From: Corynebacterium lactis RW2-5
GTDB lineage: Bacteria; Actinomycetota; Actinomycetes; Mycobacteriales; Mycobacteriaceae
DNA length: 64,000 bases
Assembly: GCF_001274895.1 (NCBI RefSeq)
Contig: NZ_CP006841.1
Location: forward strand, 868,001 to 932,000
Direction: 5' to 3'
The notes beneath the pieces were generated by a model, which did not search any database, was not told the origin of the DNA, and saw only the letters and a program-made list of their open reading frames with translations. Shown here in pieces: positions 1 through 8,494 of the stretch (position 1 is the stretch's first letter; each line of letters begins with the position of its first letter). Made by a program: the position numbers and the translations under genes.

Positions 1-208
1 GACGTCTGCTGCCTGAGTGGAGGATCCGCGGGTGCGCGGGACTTCGAGTTTGTGCGGTCCCCGTAGAGACTTGTAGGCCCCGTAACTTTTGCCATCGAGG
101 CTGGTCAATCGACGATGCAGATCAGATGGCATGGGGGAGTCGGGGCCTTTCTGGTTGAGGTAGGTGGGTGGGCAGCAGCGAGTAAACAAGCCCTGCGCTG
201 CCCCGAGT
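1..208. other. Left-edge stretch, no confident gene
   Basis: No convincing gene is visible. Forward frame 1 is open from the window edge to a TAG at 64-66, so the last 21 codons of an upstream plus-strand gene could lie here, but the peptide is too short to recognise. Near 170-203 an imperfect inverted repeat (GGGCAGC / GCTGCCC) lies downstream of the minus-strand permease gene. It has no T-run on the transcript side, so it is only a weak terminator candidate. Confidence 0.3.
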
Positions 209-3067
209 CTAGTCCCTGCGACGTGCGACCTCCGGCGGCGTGCTGCCGGGGCGGTGGATGAACCAGGCCACGGCGGCGGCGAGCGCCGCGATGCCAACCA
301 CTCCACCGATTAACCACGGGCTTGGCTGCATGAACTGGGCGGTTCCGACCTCGAGGAGGTCCCCGGCTGCGCTGAACTCGTCCTTTGAGGCGAAGGCGAA
401 GTTCATCAGATGGCCCAGCAGCACGCCGCTGCCCATACCGATTAGTGTTGTCATCGCCGCCTGAATCGCGGCGATGGAAGCGGTCAGCCGAGGCAATCCG
501 CCAATCGCCAACAACGTGGCGTTGTCCCTGCGAAGCCCCGCCGCAGCCAGGATGATTACCAGCATCATCGCGATGGCGGAGAACCCTATGACGATGAGGG
601 TACCGAGCGAAGACGTGCCTCGAGACATTCCGTAGTTAAACGATACCGTGATGATGTTGCTGAACTGGCCCGGAGTTTGCTTCGCGAGAGAGGAGAGCTC
701 TGATTGCTCCCGGTCAGAGACCGCCTGGTCCAGCGGAATCGCATAGCCCAGAGTCACTGGTTGCAGTTTCAGCGCGGCAGCAGCCTGCGGCGAGAAGATG
801 ATGCTTGTGACACCTGGAACCGGAAGGACCGCGGCGGCGGTGAAGCCCATTGTGACTCGCTCGCCCTGGGTGCCGGAATCTGCGCCATTCTCGCCGTTTT
901 CACCAGTACCATTGCCGCCGTCAATATCGGCAAAGTCAGCCGTCACCGAGATGTGGCCGAGACCGTCATGCCGCTTCTTCAACGGGGTGGCACGGGGCAC
1001 CAAAATCCCACCGTCGGCAAGCGTGCGTTCAGCGAGGGCAAGTTCCCGCCCGTCCAACGCCCACATTCCGAGGTCACCGGGTTCTTGCACGAGGGCCGTG
1101 TGCGACAGAGAGGTCAGAGGCGATGCGGATGAAAGGCGAACCATGTCGTGGTAGCAATCCTTGGCGGCCTGCTCGTCCGTGGCCGCATTCTTGCCGTTGG
1201 ATCCGACGAAGCGTTTAGGAAGCGTGGAATTGTAGCTGTCCTCATCGACCGTGCGGCTACAGCGGGACTCGTAGTTGGGGGTCACCTCGGCACCAATGCC
1301 GTTGCTCTCGCCGCTATTCGGGACAATACCGCGAATCTGGTAGGACCGCGGGGCACCGAGAGGACGCATGACCGCCTCCGTCGCCGAGCGCGTTTGCTTT
1401 TGAAGGGCCTCATCCGTCAGGTCGACCTCCTGCGATGACACATATGGTGCCACCACGGCCATCGGCGAGGACGTGGTGTATGTTTCCATCGCAGCCTCCC
1501 GCCGGGCCTGAGCCTGCTCGTTGACGACCGTAAGGCTGCCGACGAATGTCAGGCATAGCAGCGCCGCCGCGATCGGGACGGTGCGCACGGACTTGCGCAA
1601 CAGACCGCGGCTGGCGATGCGAAGAGGCAGCGGTGCCCGTCGCAAAGCCTTCGCGATGAGGAAGATTAGAGCTGGCGTAGATGCGGCCAGTCCTGGAAGG
1701 GACAGCAGAACCATAATCGGCGAAGTGCTAAAGACGGGCTGCCATTCGCTCGAGGTGCCAGCAAGGGACGCAGTCACCACAACCGCCAGCAGGATAGCTA
1801 GGTATATCGGCCCGGCGACCATCCACTTCTTCCAGCGGACAATGCGGTCCGGCTCGGCACCCGCAATCCCCGCGGCCAGCGCGTTGCGCGAGGCAATGAG
1901 AGCGGGCACAACTGCAACCAGTACGGATCCGGCCATAGCCGCGACGAAATACCCGAGCAGTGCCCATGGGGCCAGAGTTATCGGCCAGCCGGGGTAGTTA
2001 ATTGCCCAGGCCACAGCCGTGAAACCGGCTCCTGCAACCACGCCTGCCGACGCTCCCAGCGCACCGGTCGCGGCCGCGTACGACAGTACGGCCAGCCTAA
2101 TATGACGGGGGCTCGCTCCCTGCGAGCTCATCAGCGCGAACATCCGAGTGTGGCGGCTCATAGCCAGGGAAAATACCGGAGCGATGAACAGAAGAATTAG
2201 GAAGATAGCGATACCGTAGAGCGACAAAATCATCGCACCGAAAAGGAAGCCCTCGGCACTTCGGGAGCCGCTCTGGGCCCCGTGCGTCGGAGCAGGGCTT
2301 TCGGGGGCATCAGTGATTGGGTGTTCCGAGGAGGCAGAGACCGTGAAGCCTGCCTTGTTGAGCTCCTGAACATCCGGCCAGCGCAGCTCCCGGCCTCCGA
2401 GAACCCAGCTGGGCTCGCTCAAGCTCGAAGAAACGCGTTTGTCGGCAAATTGCTGTGCGGCGTCCTCGACGAGTGTGTCTGGCGCGACCGCAGCCATCCC
2501 GGACGGGGAGATATCGGTAACCGTCAGTTGTTTTGTTCCGACCGGGGCCCGGACCGTTATGGTGTCGCCAATTTCGACTCCAAGCTCATTCGCATCGGAG
2601 ATCGGTAGAACTATTCCGCCTTCTTTGATTCGGGAGCGGTAGCTCTGGGGCAGCAGTTCGATTGGGGACTGATTGACCTGCAATTGCGATATGGTGCCCC
2701 GCTCGGTGCTGGCGCTGACCCGGACATTCGTATCTAGCTGCGCAGTCAGTCCCTGTGGCAGGTGTTTATCCAGGTAATCGCTGAAATTCGCAGGGGCTTC
2801 CGGCACGCGCCCGCTCGCAGATCCCGTGCACGAGGTTGACGACCCGTCACCATTTTGCGTGCATTGCCCACCGCCGAAGTGCATCGTGTGAGGGCGGGAG
2901 ACCGACTCGAAGCTAAGCGACCGGGAGGACTCGTCGACGGTCATCGCCGTCGCAACAGCCACGGGCAAGGCGATCAGCAGTACAGCCGCGAGCAGCCGCA
3001 ACGGGGTCTTAAACATGTCGCGCACGACCGGGCGCGCGGATGCTTTAAGAGCACTGAGACCTTTCAT
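209..3067 (-). CDS. FtsX/MacB-type ABC transporter permease
   Basis: A 952-residue membrane protein with the layout of the large FtsX-like permeases of actinobacteria. A membrane segment lies near residues 24-42. A long extracytoplasmic domain (about 43-270) carries a Cys pair near its start. A block of membrane helices spans about 270-515, then comes a second extracytoplasmic domain with Cys residues, and three C-terminal helices. The start is fixed by the ATGA overlap with the stop of the ATPase gene upstream, so the two are translationally coupled. Such permeases work with a LolD/MacB-like ATPase in peptide, drug or lipid extrusion or as envelope-stress sensors. The substrate here cannot be told. 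Regulation probably comes from the PadR gene that heads the operon. Confidence 0.88.
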   Translation of the reverse strand: MKGLSALKASARPVVRDMFKTPLRLLAAVLLIALPVAVATAMTVDESSRSLSFESVSRPHTMHFGGGQCTQNGDGSSTSCTGSASGRVPEAPANFSDYLDKHLPQGLTAQLDTNVRVSASTERGTISQLQVNQSPIELLPQSYRSRIKEGGIVLPISDANELGVEIGDTITVRAPVGTKQLTVTDISPSGMAAVAPDTLVEDAAQQFADKRVSSSLSEPSWVLGGRELRWPDVQELNKAGFTVSASSEHPITDAPESPAPTHGAQSGSRSAEGFLFGAMILSLYGIAIFLILLFIAPVFSLAMSRHTRMFALMSSQGASPRHIRLAVLSYAAATGALGASAGVVAGAGFTAVAWAINYPGWPITLAPWALLGYFVAAMAGSVLVAVVPALIASRNALAAGIAGAEPDRIVRWKKWMVAGPIYLAILLAVVVTASLAGTSSEWQPVFSTSPIMVLLSLPGLAASTPALIFLIAKALRRAPLPLRIASRGLLRKSVRTVPIAAALLCLTFVGSLTVVNEQAQARREAAMETYTTSSPMAVVAPYVSSQEVDLTDEALQKQTRSATEAVMRPLGAPRSYQIRGIVPNSGESNGIGAEVTPNYESRCSRTVDEDSYNSTLPKRFVGSNGKNAATDEQAAKDCYHDMVRLSSASPLTSLSHTALVQEPGDLGMWALDGRELALAERTLADGGILVPRATPLKKRHDGLGHISVTADFADIDGGNGTGENGENGADSGTQGERVTMGFTAAAVLPVPGVTSIIFSPQAAAALKLQPVTLGYAIPLDQAVSDREQSELSSLAKQTPGQFSNIITVSFNYGMSRGTSSLGTLIVIGFSAIAMMLVIILAAAGLRRDNATLLAIGGLPRLTASIAAIQAAMTTLIGMGSGVLLGHLMNFAFASKDEFSAAGDLLEVGTAQFMQPSPWLIGGVVGIAALAAAVAWFIHRPGSTPPEVARRRD

Positions 3068-3843
3068 TGCTGGATCGCCCCTTCGCCGTCGTTGCCTTCC
3101 TGGCCAGCCGCGCCGTTTTCGCCGGTGAGGACGCCATCGCGCATCATCAGGACTCGGTCGGCCCAGGCCGCAAACCTCGGCTCGTGGGTCACCAGGATTC
3201 CCGAGGCGCCGGAGTCGACGCGGGCGCGGAGGATCTTCATGACAGCATCCGCCGTCGAGGTATCGAGGGCGCCGGTTGGTTCGTCGGCAAGCAAAACCCC
3301 ACGAGGGCCGATTAGTGCGCGGGCGATGGCGATGCGCTGGGCCTGCCCGCCCGAGACTTCCTCTGGGAAGCGGTCAGCCAGACCTTCGAGCTCGACCGCC
3401 TCAAGTGCCTCCTCGGCGCGCTCGCGACACTGCGCGGGGGAGAGTCCGTCAAGCTCGAGTGGCAGGGTGATGTTCTCACCAACGGTCAGCGTCGGAACCA
3501 GGTTGAAGTGCTGGAACACAACGCCGAGGTGGCGTCTTCGCAGCTTCGCGGCTTCTGCCGCGCTCAGCTGCGTCGCGTCCTTGCCCGATACCATGACGCT
3601 TCCCGACGTCGCCGGCTGCAGCAATCCAGCCACGTTCAACAGCGTCGATTTGCCGGAACCGGACGGGCCCATGACTGCGACAAGCTCGCCGTGGTGCAGC
3701 TGCAAATTGACGCCCCGCAAGGCGTGCACCTCGCGTGCGCCGGAGCCAAAGGTGACGCTGACATCACGCAGTTCGAGGGGCAGGGGCTTGGCGGCCTGTG
3801 ACGTCTGCGCGGACTGTACGTTCGCTTTGCTCGTGTTAGTCAT
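3064..3843 (-). CDS. ABC transporter ATP-binding protein (LolD/MacB type)
   Basis: A 259-residue ATPase partnering the FtsX-type permease that follows with a 4-base overlap. Visible motifs are Walker A GPSGSGKST at about residues 59-67, Q-loop VFQHFN, signature VSGGQAQR, Walker B LLADEPTG, D-loop ALDTS and the switch His in VTHEP. The order and the ADEPTG form fit the MacB/LolD/FtsE family, which drives mechanotransmission rather than classical import. The start overlaps the end of the PadR gene by 8 bases, so padR-ATPase-permease form one tight operon. The roughly 20-residue N-terminal tail before the ABC domain is variable and of no known role. Confidence 0.93.
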   Translation of the reverse strand: MTNTSKANVQSAQTSQAAKPLPLELRDVSVTFGSGAREVHALRGVNLQLHHGELVAVMGPSGSGKSTLLNVAGLLQPATSGSVMVSGKDATQLSAAEAAKLRRRHLGVVFQHFNLVPTLTVGENITLPLELDGLSPAQCRERAEEALEAVELEGLADRFPEEVSGGQAQRIAIARALIGPRGVLLADEPTGALDTSTADAVMKILRARVDSGASGILVTHEPRFAAWADRVLMMRDGVLTGENGAAGQEGNDGEGAIQQ

Positions 3844-4432
3844 TGGTTTTCTCCTGCGCGTCGGTGGGGGAGGTCGAAACTGGCGTGCCGCTCACTTGCA
3901 TATCGCTCGTTAACTTTGTTGGCGGAGCCAGCGACTCTATTCGGTCGAGCCAGCGCAAAATGCTCTCCAGCTCGAAAATTCTGCGCTCGACGTTGAGTCT
4001 CGCGGCAGTGCGGGCCTCCGGCATGCTCGATGCCTCCGCGGAAAGAACCCGCAGCTTGCGTAAGGTGGCGAAGCGCTGTGTGTCCATCAGTACGATGAAA
4101 TTCTGCGGGTCGCGCCAGGCGGCTAGCGCGAAACGAATGACAAGTTCATCGCGGGTGCTCTCGGGCTGTTCGACGGCCTCTGCCCACCACGCGCGCAGCT
4201 CGGTGACTCCGGCGTTAGTGATTTCGTATTGCTCGACCGTGCGCCCCGATTGGGACGTTGATTCGTGGCTGACAACGAGGCCGTCGCGCGTGAGGCGGCT
4301 CAAGGTTTGTGAAACCTGGCCCTGGTTCAGGGAGTAGAGCCCACCCATTTCCTCTTCGAAGGCTGCGCGCAGTTCGCTTGCGCTAAGTGGCGCTTCTCCC
4401 AGAAGGGTCAAGAGTGAGTGTTTGATGGACAT
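3836..4432 (-). CDS. PadR-family transcriptional regulator
   Basis: A 198-residue protein with an N-terminal winged helix (MSIKHSLLTLLGEAPLSASEL, a typical PadR opening) and a C-terminal helical dimerisation part rich in Arg/Glu. The ATG at 4432 is preferred over an in-frame TTG 15 bases upstream because PadR proteins normally begin with this motif. It is the first gene of the operon encoding an ABC ATPase and an FtsX permease, a frequent PadR arrangement in which the regulator represses its own transporter. Two near-identical palindromes lie 40-80 bases upstream, in the space shared with a divergent MFS exporter gene, so it may control both directions. The inducer is unknown. Confidence 0.9.
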   Translation of the reverse strand: MSIKHSLLTLLGEAPLSASELRAAFEEEMGGLYSLNQGQVSQTLSRLTRDGLVVSHESTSQSGRTVEQYEITNAGVTELRAWWAEAVEQPESTRDELVIRFALAAWRDPQNFIVLMDTQRFATLRKLRVLSAEASSMPEARTAARLNVERRIFELESILRWLDRIESLAPPTKLTSDMQVSGTPVSTSPTDAQEKTND

Positions 4433-4473
4433 AGGGGATATTTCCAATCCAGTAAAACCACTGTTCGGTGGAT

Positions 4474-4512
4474 GGTTACCGGGTAACCATAATGCTAGGT
4501 TACCCAGTAACC
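4474..4512. promoter_or_regulatory. Paired GGTTAC/GTAACC palindromes, likely PadR operator
   Basis: GGTTACC-G-GGTAACC at 4474-4488 is a perfect 7-1-7 dyad. GGTTAC-CCA-GTAACC at 4498-4512 repeats it as a 6-3-6 dyad. The centres are 24 bases apart. They lie between the divergent padR and MFS genes and around a possible minus-strand -10 (TAGCAT or CATTAT on that strand). The position and doubled symmetry suggest the PadR binding region. Assignment to this PadR is inference. Confidence 0.7.
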
Positions 4513-4576
4513 AGAGGGGGAGTCAATGGTTTTATTCGACGCGCTGAACCACTCGGCCGGGCGGTAAGGTATTCGC

Positions 4577-5902
4577 ATGACCCCGAACCCCGCTGATCCT
4601 GAGACCGCGGAAACCGTCTCGCACGCACAGCCCTTCCAGCGCTCCAATGCCGCCCGCTACGTCTGGGCGCACGGTCTTCAAAACGTCGGTGACCAAATCG
4701 TCGCCGCGAAGACGCTGCTGCCGTGGTTGCTGCAGTCGGCAGGCGCCCCGGGCTTCTTCATCGCGATGCTCGTGCCCATCCGCGAGTCCGGCTCGATGCT
4801 CCCGCAGGCCGCGTTGACCCCATGGGTGAAGACTCGCCGCCGCCGCACCGCGGTGTGGAGCGTAGGAGCGCTCGGCCAGGCTGCCTCCGCTGCACTAATT
4901 GCGTTGGCAGCCCTCACACTCACCGGGGTCTGGCTCGGTATCGCGGTTGTTGTGGCTCTCGGCTGCTTTGCGACGGCACGGGCCCTATGCTCCATGGCCT
5001 CGAAAGACGTGCAGGGCAGGACAATTCCTAAGGGCCAGCGGGGCCGGATCAGTGGGCGCGCTACCATGCTCGGTGGCGTTGCAGCGGTCATTGTCGGAGT
5101 CCTCCTGTGGCTAGTCGGAGAACGTGTGACCAGCGGAGTCGTTGCCGCGCTCATCGGGCTCGCGGCGCTGTCCTGGGTGGTGGCGCTGCTGATTTTCCGG
5201 GGTGTCAAAGAGCCTGCGTCGGAAAGCGAATCGAAGGGGCCGAACCGTTCGTGGTGGCGCGACACCTGGGCGCTTTTTGTGCGGGATAGGCACTTCCGTT
5301 CGTTTGTTATCGTGCGCAGCCTGCTGCTGGTCACGGCGCTGTCGACATCGTTCATTGTCACGCTGAGCGCCGAGGTCGGGGTTGATATTGAGCAAAGCGC
5401 GGCAGGCGCGAGTGACGCAGCAGCTGCGGGGCCGGGAATCGGAGTGTTCGTCATCGCAGCTGGCATAGCGGCGCTGATCGGCGGCAAGATTACGGGGCTG
5501 TGGTCGGACCGGTCCTCGAAGGCCGTGCTGATGTATTCGGCGCTGGTGGGTTCGGTGATTCTCCTGGCCCTGGTTGCAAGTGCTCAGTGGCTACCGGTGG
5601 GCGTTAACGGTTGGGTGTTTCCTCTCGGATTCTTCGCCATGAGCGTTGTCCATGCGAGCGTGCGGGTGGCCCGGTCGACCTACGTCGTAGATATGGCGGA
5701 GGGGGATAAGCGGACCGAGTATGTTGGGGCGTCAAACACGCTGATGGGGGTCGTGCTGCTCATCGTGGGTGCCGTCTCTGGTGTGATAGCGAGCTTCGGG
5801 TCCTCTGCGGCGCTGCTATTCCTGGCCGCTGTTGGTATGGTCGGCGTGGCGATGTCCTTCATGCTCAAAGACGTCAGCGCCCACGACAGCGCCGCAATTT
5901 AG
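4577..5902 (+). CDS. MFS transporter
   Basis: A 441-residue integral membrane protein with about twelve hydrophobic segments, in two halves separated by a charged loop near residues 210-235 (SESESKGPNRSWW). The second half carries the conserved loop GGKITGLWSDRSSK. It resembles uncharacterised major facilitator proteins of actinobacteria and could export a drug or metabolite. It diverges from the padR operon across the twin palindromes, so shared control is likely. A possible -10 (TAAGGT, 4565-4570) lies 6 bases before the ATG, compatible with a leaderless or very short-leader transcript. The substrate is not predictable. Confidence 0.82.
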   Translation: MTPNPADPETAETVSHAQPFQRSNAARYVWAHGLQNVGDQIVAAKTLLPWLLQSAGAPGFFIAMLVPIRESGSMLPQAALTPWVKTRRRRTAVWSVGALGQAASAALIALAALTLTGVWLGIAVVVALGCFATARALCSMASKDVQGRTIPKGQRGRISGRATMLGGVAAVIVGVLLWLVGERVTSGVVAALIGLAALSWVVALLIFRGVKEPASESESKGPNRSWWRDTWALFVRDRHFRSFVIVRSLLLVTALSTSFIVTLSAEVGVDIEQSAAGASDAAAAGPGIGVFVIAAGIAALIGGKITGLWSDRSSKAVLMYSALVGSVILLALVASAQWLPVGVNGWVFPLGFFAMSVVHASVRVARSTYVVDMAEGDKRTEYVGASNTLMGVVLLIVGAVSGVIASFGSSAALLFLAAVGMVGVAMSFMLKDVSAHDSAAI

Positions 5903-5948
5903 CACCGTCGCCGCAGGTGGATTGGGTGTGTATAGCGTCGCGTGGGGC

Positions 5949-6611
5949 CTAATCGAAGAACGATTGTCCGAAGCTCTTGGCTTTGCTCTTGACCAGGTCA
6001 ATCGTCAAAACCGAGCCTATGACGGCCATCCGCTGTCGGCTATCCAACTGCGGTGACAGGTGCAGCGCGTAAATCTGTTTGCCGAAGAACTCTTTAGCCA
6101 GGCCGTTCCACTTCTTGTCAATGCGGGCAATCTCGCGGCTACCGGCGCGCAGCGTGAAGTCGAAGGCCATGAAACCGCCATCGATATCGACATTGCCGAG
6201 CCCCTCGACCGTCAGTGTGAGCCGCGCGGTCAGCGAAATCAGTTTGCGGCGCACCGACGCGAGGTGGCCTCCGTCGGGGCAGCTGGAAATCTCGAAGGTA
6301 TCTCCGAAGAAGTCATAAGGGTCGCTGACCTGGAAGAGCGGCTCGCGGATACTTCCCGCTTCGTCGATTTCTGCGACGTGAAAGCGACGACTAAACCCCA
6401 GCAGCTTCTTCAGCTCGCTGCCGGATTCCACAATCGTTGCAATCTTGCGGCCGTGTGTGTCGAAAATGAAAAAGTCATCGCGCAGGAATGTACGCGTCTG
6501 ACGGATGACGAGAGTGTTGTTCTCCAGCAAGGGGTGGAATCCTGGGGCGCCCATGGCCCCAAGGCTAGCAAGCCACCCGGATTGGCCCCTCCTCGACTTA
6601 GAACTCGACAA
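5949..6611 (-). CDS. LURP-one/phospholipid-scramblase-like protein
   Basis: A protein of up to 220 residues with the features of the LURP-one-related (Tubby-like/scramblase-like) fold: a start such as LVIRQTRTFLRDDFFIFD, a mid-region GFMAFDFTLRAGSREIARIDKK, and a hydrophobic C-terminal strand region ending in IGSVLTIDLVKSK. In bacteria these proteins are of unknown function and are thought to bind membranes or nucleic acids. Two starts are possible. A TTG at 6611 overlaps the preceding oxidoreductase gene by 14 bases and has GGAAAG four bases upstream. An ATG lies at 6554. The tight spacing suggests co-transcription with the oxidoreductase. Confidence 0.72.
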   Translation of the reverse strand: MSSSKSRRGQSGWLASLGAMGAPGFHPLLENNTLVIRQTRTFLRDDFFIFDTHGRKIATIVESGSELKKLLGFSRRFHVAEIDEAGSIREPLFQVSDPYDFFGDTFEISSCPDGGHLASVRRKLISLTARLTLTVEGLGNVDIDGGFMAFDFTLRAGSREIARIDKKWNGLAKEFFGKQIYALHLSPQLDSRQRMAVIGSVLTIDLVKSKAKSFGQSFFD

Positions 6612-7614
6612 CCATCTTTCCGGTATTGCCGCCGGAGAAGAGTTCCAAAAATGCCGAGGGCATGTTCTCGATGCCGTGGCGGGTCGTCACATCGAATTTA
6701 ATCTCACCTGCGACTACCAGCGGCGCAATCTGCTCCTGGAACTCCCGCGCCAGGTGTAGGTAGTGGCCGAGGACAAAGCCGCGAAGCGTCAGGCATTTGC
6801 CAATCGCCAGCACCAGATTCTTCGGCCCGGCCGGGCGTTCGGTGGCGTTGTACTGGGAGATCGCGCCACACAGGGCGGCGCGGCCAAATGTATTCATCGC
6901 GCCGATGGCGGCCTCGAGATGTTCACCGCCGACATTGTCGAAGTAGAAGTCGATGCCGTCGGGAGCTGCGTCGGCAAGCGAATCGGCGATTGGGCCGTCG
7001 TGGTAGTTGAAAGCGGCGTCGAAGCCCAGTTCGCGCAGGCGGGTGACCTTCTCCTCTGAACCTGCAGATCCGATTACACGCGCTGCACCGAGGTGCTTGG
7101 CAATCTGGCCTGCGGCTGAGCCAACCGCGCCGGCAGCACCAGAGATGAAAACGGCGTCGCCCTCCTTCATCTCGCCGACGGCGGTCAGGCCGACGTATGC
7201 GGTCAGGCCGGTAAGCCCCAGGATGCCGAGGTAGGCGTGGGCCGGGGCCAGGCTCAGGTCGACGGCGGTGGCCTCGGAGTCATCGATAACCGCGTGGGTC
7301 TGCCATCCCATCGAATGGCGCACGCTCGCGCCGACCGGGAACTTCTCCGACTTGGAGGCCACTACCGTGCCGACCGCGCCGCCGGTCAGTGGCTGGTCAA
7401 TCTGGAACGGCGGGATGTAGGACTTCACATCATTCATACGGCCGCGCATGTAGGGATCAACAGTGGCGACGGTGTTGGTGACCAGGACCTGGCCGTCGGC
7501 AAGCTCTGGTAGGTCCACGGTCTCGAGTCGAAAGTTCTCGGCGGTGGGCATGCCGGAGGGGCGGGAGGCGAGAACCCACTGCTGAGTGCTCGTCGGAATC
7601 GGTGCGGTGGTCAT
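6598..7614 (-). CDS. NADP-dependent MDR oxidoreductase (alkenal/CurA-like)
   Basis: A 338-residue medium-chain dehydrogenase/reductase without structural or catalytic zinc ligands, resembling the leukotriene B4 12-hydroxydehydrogenase / CurA branch that reduces alpha,beta-unsaturated carbonyls with NADPH. The N-terminal GroES-like part contains DPYMRGRMND, typical of this branch. The Rossmann part contains ISGAAGAVGSAAGQIAK and later FDNVGGEHLEAA. The ATG at 7614 is chosen because GGGAG sits just upstream; an in-frame TTG 12 bases earlier would overlap that site. The LURP-one-like gene follows with a short overlap. Confidence 0.88.
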   Translation of the reverse strand: MTTAPIPTSTQQWVLASRPSGMPTAENFRLETVDLPELADGQVLVTNTVATVDPYMRGRMNDVKSYIPPFQIDQPLTGGAVGTVVASKSEKFPVGASVRHSMGWQTHAVIDDSEATAVDLSLAPAHAYLGILGLTGLTAYVGLTAVGEMKEGDAVFISGAAGAVGSAAGQIAKHLGAARVIGSAGSEEKVTRLRELGFDAAFNYHDGPIADSLADAAPDGIDFYFDNVGGEHLEAAIGAMNTFGRAALCGAISQYNATERPAGPKNLVLAIGKCLTLRGFVLGHYLHLAREFQEQIAPLVVAGEIKFDVTTRHGIENMPSAFLELFSGGNTGKMVVEF

Positions 7615-7682
7615 ATCTACTCCCAATACTTATGTGTTTAGATATTCACGGTATGTGCGGGGTGCCACCTTACCCGAACTTC

Positions 7683-8336
7683 CTATTGGGCCTCCACGAT
7701 TGATGCAAGGCGCGAGATCATCGCGTCGAGCTCGGGCAGGAGAGGTAGATCCGGTAACCGCTTTGCCACGACATCGCGCACCGATCTGTACCACCACAGC
7801 TGCCGGTCGGCGCCGGCATTGAAGCGCTCCCAGACTGCGGTGCCATCGGCCTCGAGATCTGCCAACGTTGCGCTTAAGTTGTGGAACTTGTCGGCCGCGG
7901 CAACGATAACTGATCCCTCCTCAGCGCGCGCTAGTGCCTCCAGGTAGGCATCGGCGCGGCCCTGCCAGTCGGAGATGGCTTCGCTTTTAGTGACTCCGCG
8001 CACGAGCGTCACGACGTACTCGCCGAATTCGCGGCGCATCTGCTCCTCGGAGTAGGCTTCGGGAACGTCCTCCAGAATGTCGTGGAACAGTGCCGCGACC
8101 AGCGTGTCCTCGTCGTCGGTCGCCCTCGCCGCCAGCAGCATCACGCTGACCGGGTGGCTGATGTAAGGCACGCGCGTCGACTTACGATAGTGCCCATCAT
8201 GGGCGCGCGCCGCCGTCGCCATCGCCGCCAGAAGCCTCGGCGTGGGGGCCAGCGAGCTGCGCCCGCTTGCCGACATCTGCAGCAACTGTTCGTCCTCGTT
8301 TCCACCTGCGGGGCTGCTGTGCATCAAGTCTGTCAT
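7683..8336 (-). CDS. HD-domain phosphohydrolase, SpoT/MESH1-like
   Basis: A 217-residue protein with the RelA/SpoT-type HD fold: the first His in YISHPVSV, then ALFHDILEDV (the HD pair plus the ED characteristic of ppGpp hydrolases) and a later region with AAADKFHNLSA. There is no synthetase, TGS or ACT domain, so it is a stand-alone small alarmone-hydrolase-like protein comparable with MESH1/SAH enzymes, which remove pyrophosphate from ppGpp or act on related nucleotides. The activity is inferred from motifs only. An in-frame ATG 12 bases downstream of the chosen start is an alternative. Confidence 0.82.
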   Translation of the reverse strand: MTDLMHSSPAGGNEDEQLLQMSASGRSSLAPTPRLLAAMATAARAHDGHYRKSTRVPYISHPVSVMLLAARATDDEDTLVAALFHDILEDVPEAYSEEQMRREFGEYVVTLVRGVTKSEAISDWQGRADAYLEALARAEEGSVIVAAADKFHNLSATLADLEADGTAVWERFNAGADRQLWWYRSVRDVVAKRLPDLPLLPELDAMISRLASIVEAQ

Positions 8337-8494
8337 CTATGCTGTGGTCCTTTCTTTCCTAGTGTCGATGTGTCGATTATGCGGCGTGAGCGTGGACGCA
8401 GGTCAGCATTCAGCGCGAGTTGTGCAGTACACGGCTTCGCCATCGAGTAGCGCACTCGCTAATGCGATACGGCCCCTCAAATAGAATGACTTCC

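Noticed and set aside
105..317. Short open frame on the minus strand at the left edge
   Set aside because: It overlaps the end of the FtsX permease gene in another frame, has an Arg/Pro-rich composition typical of shadow frames, and no ribosome site.
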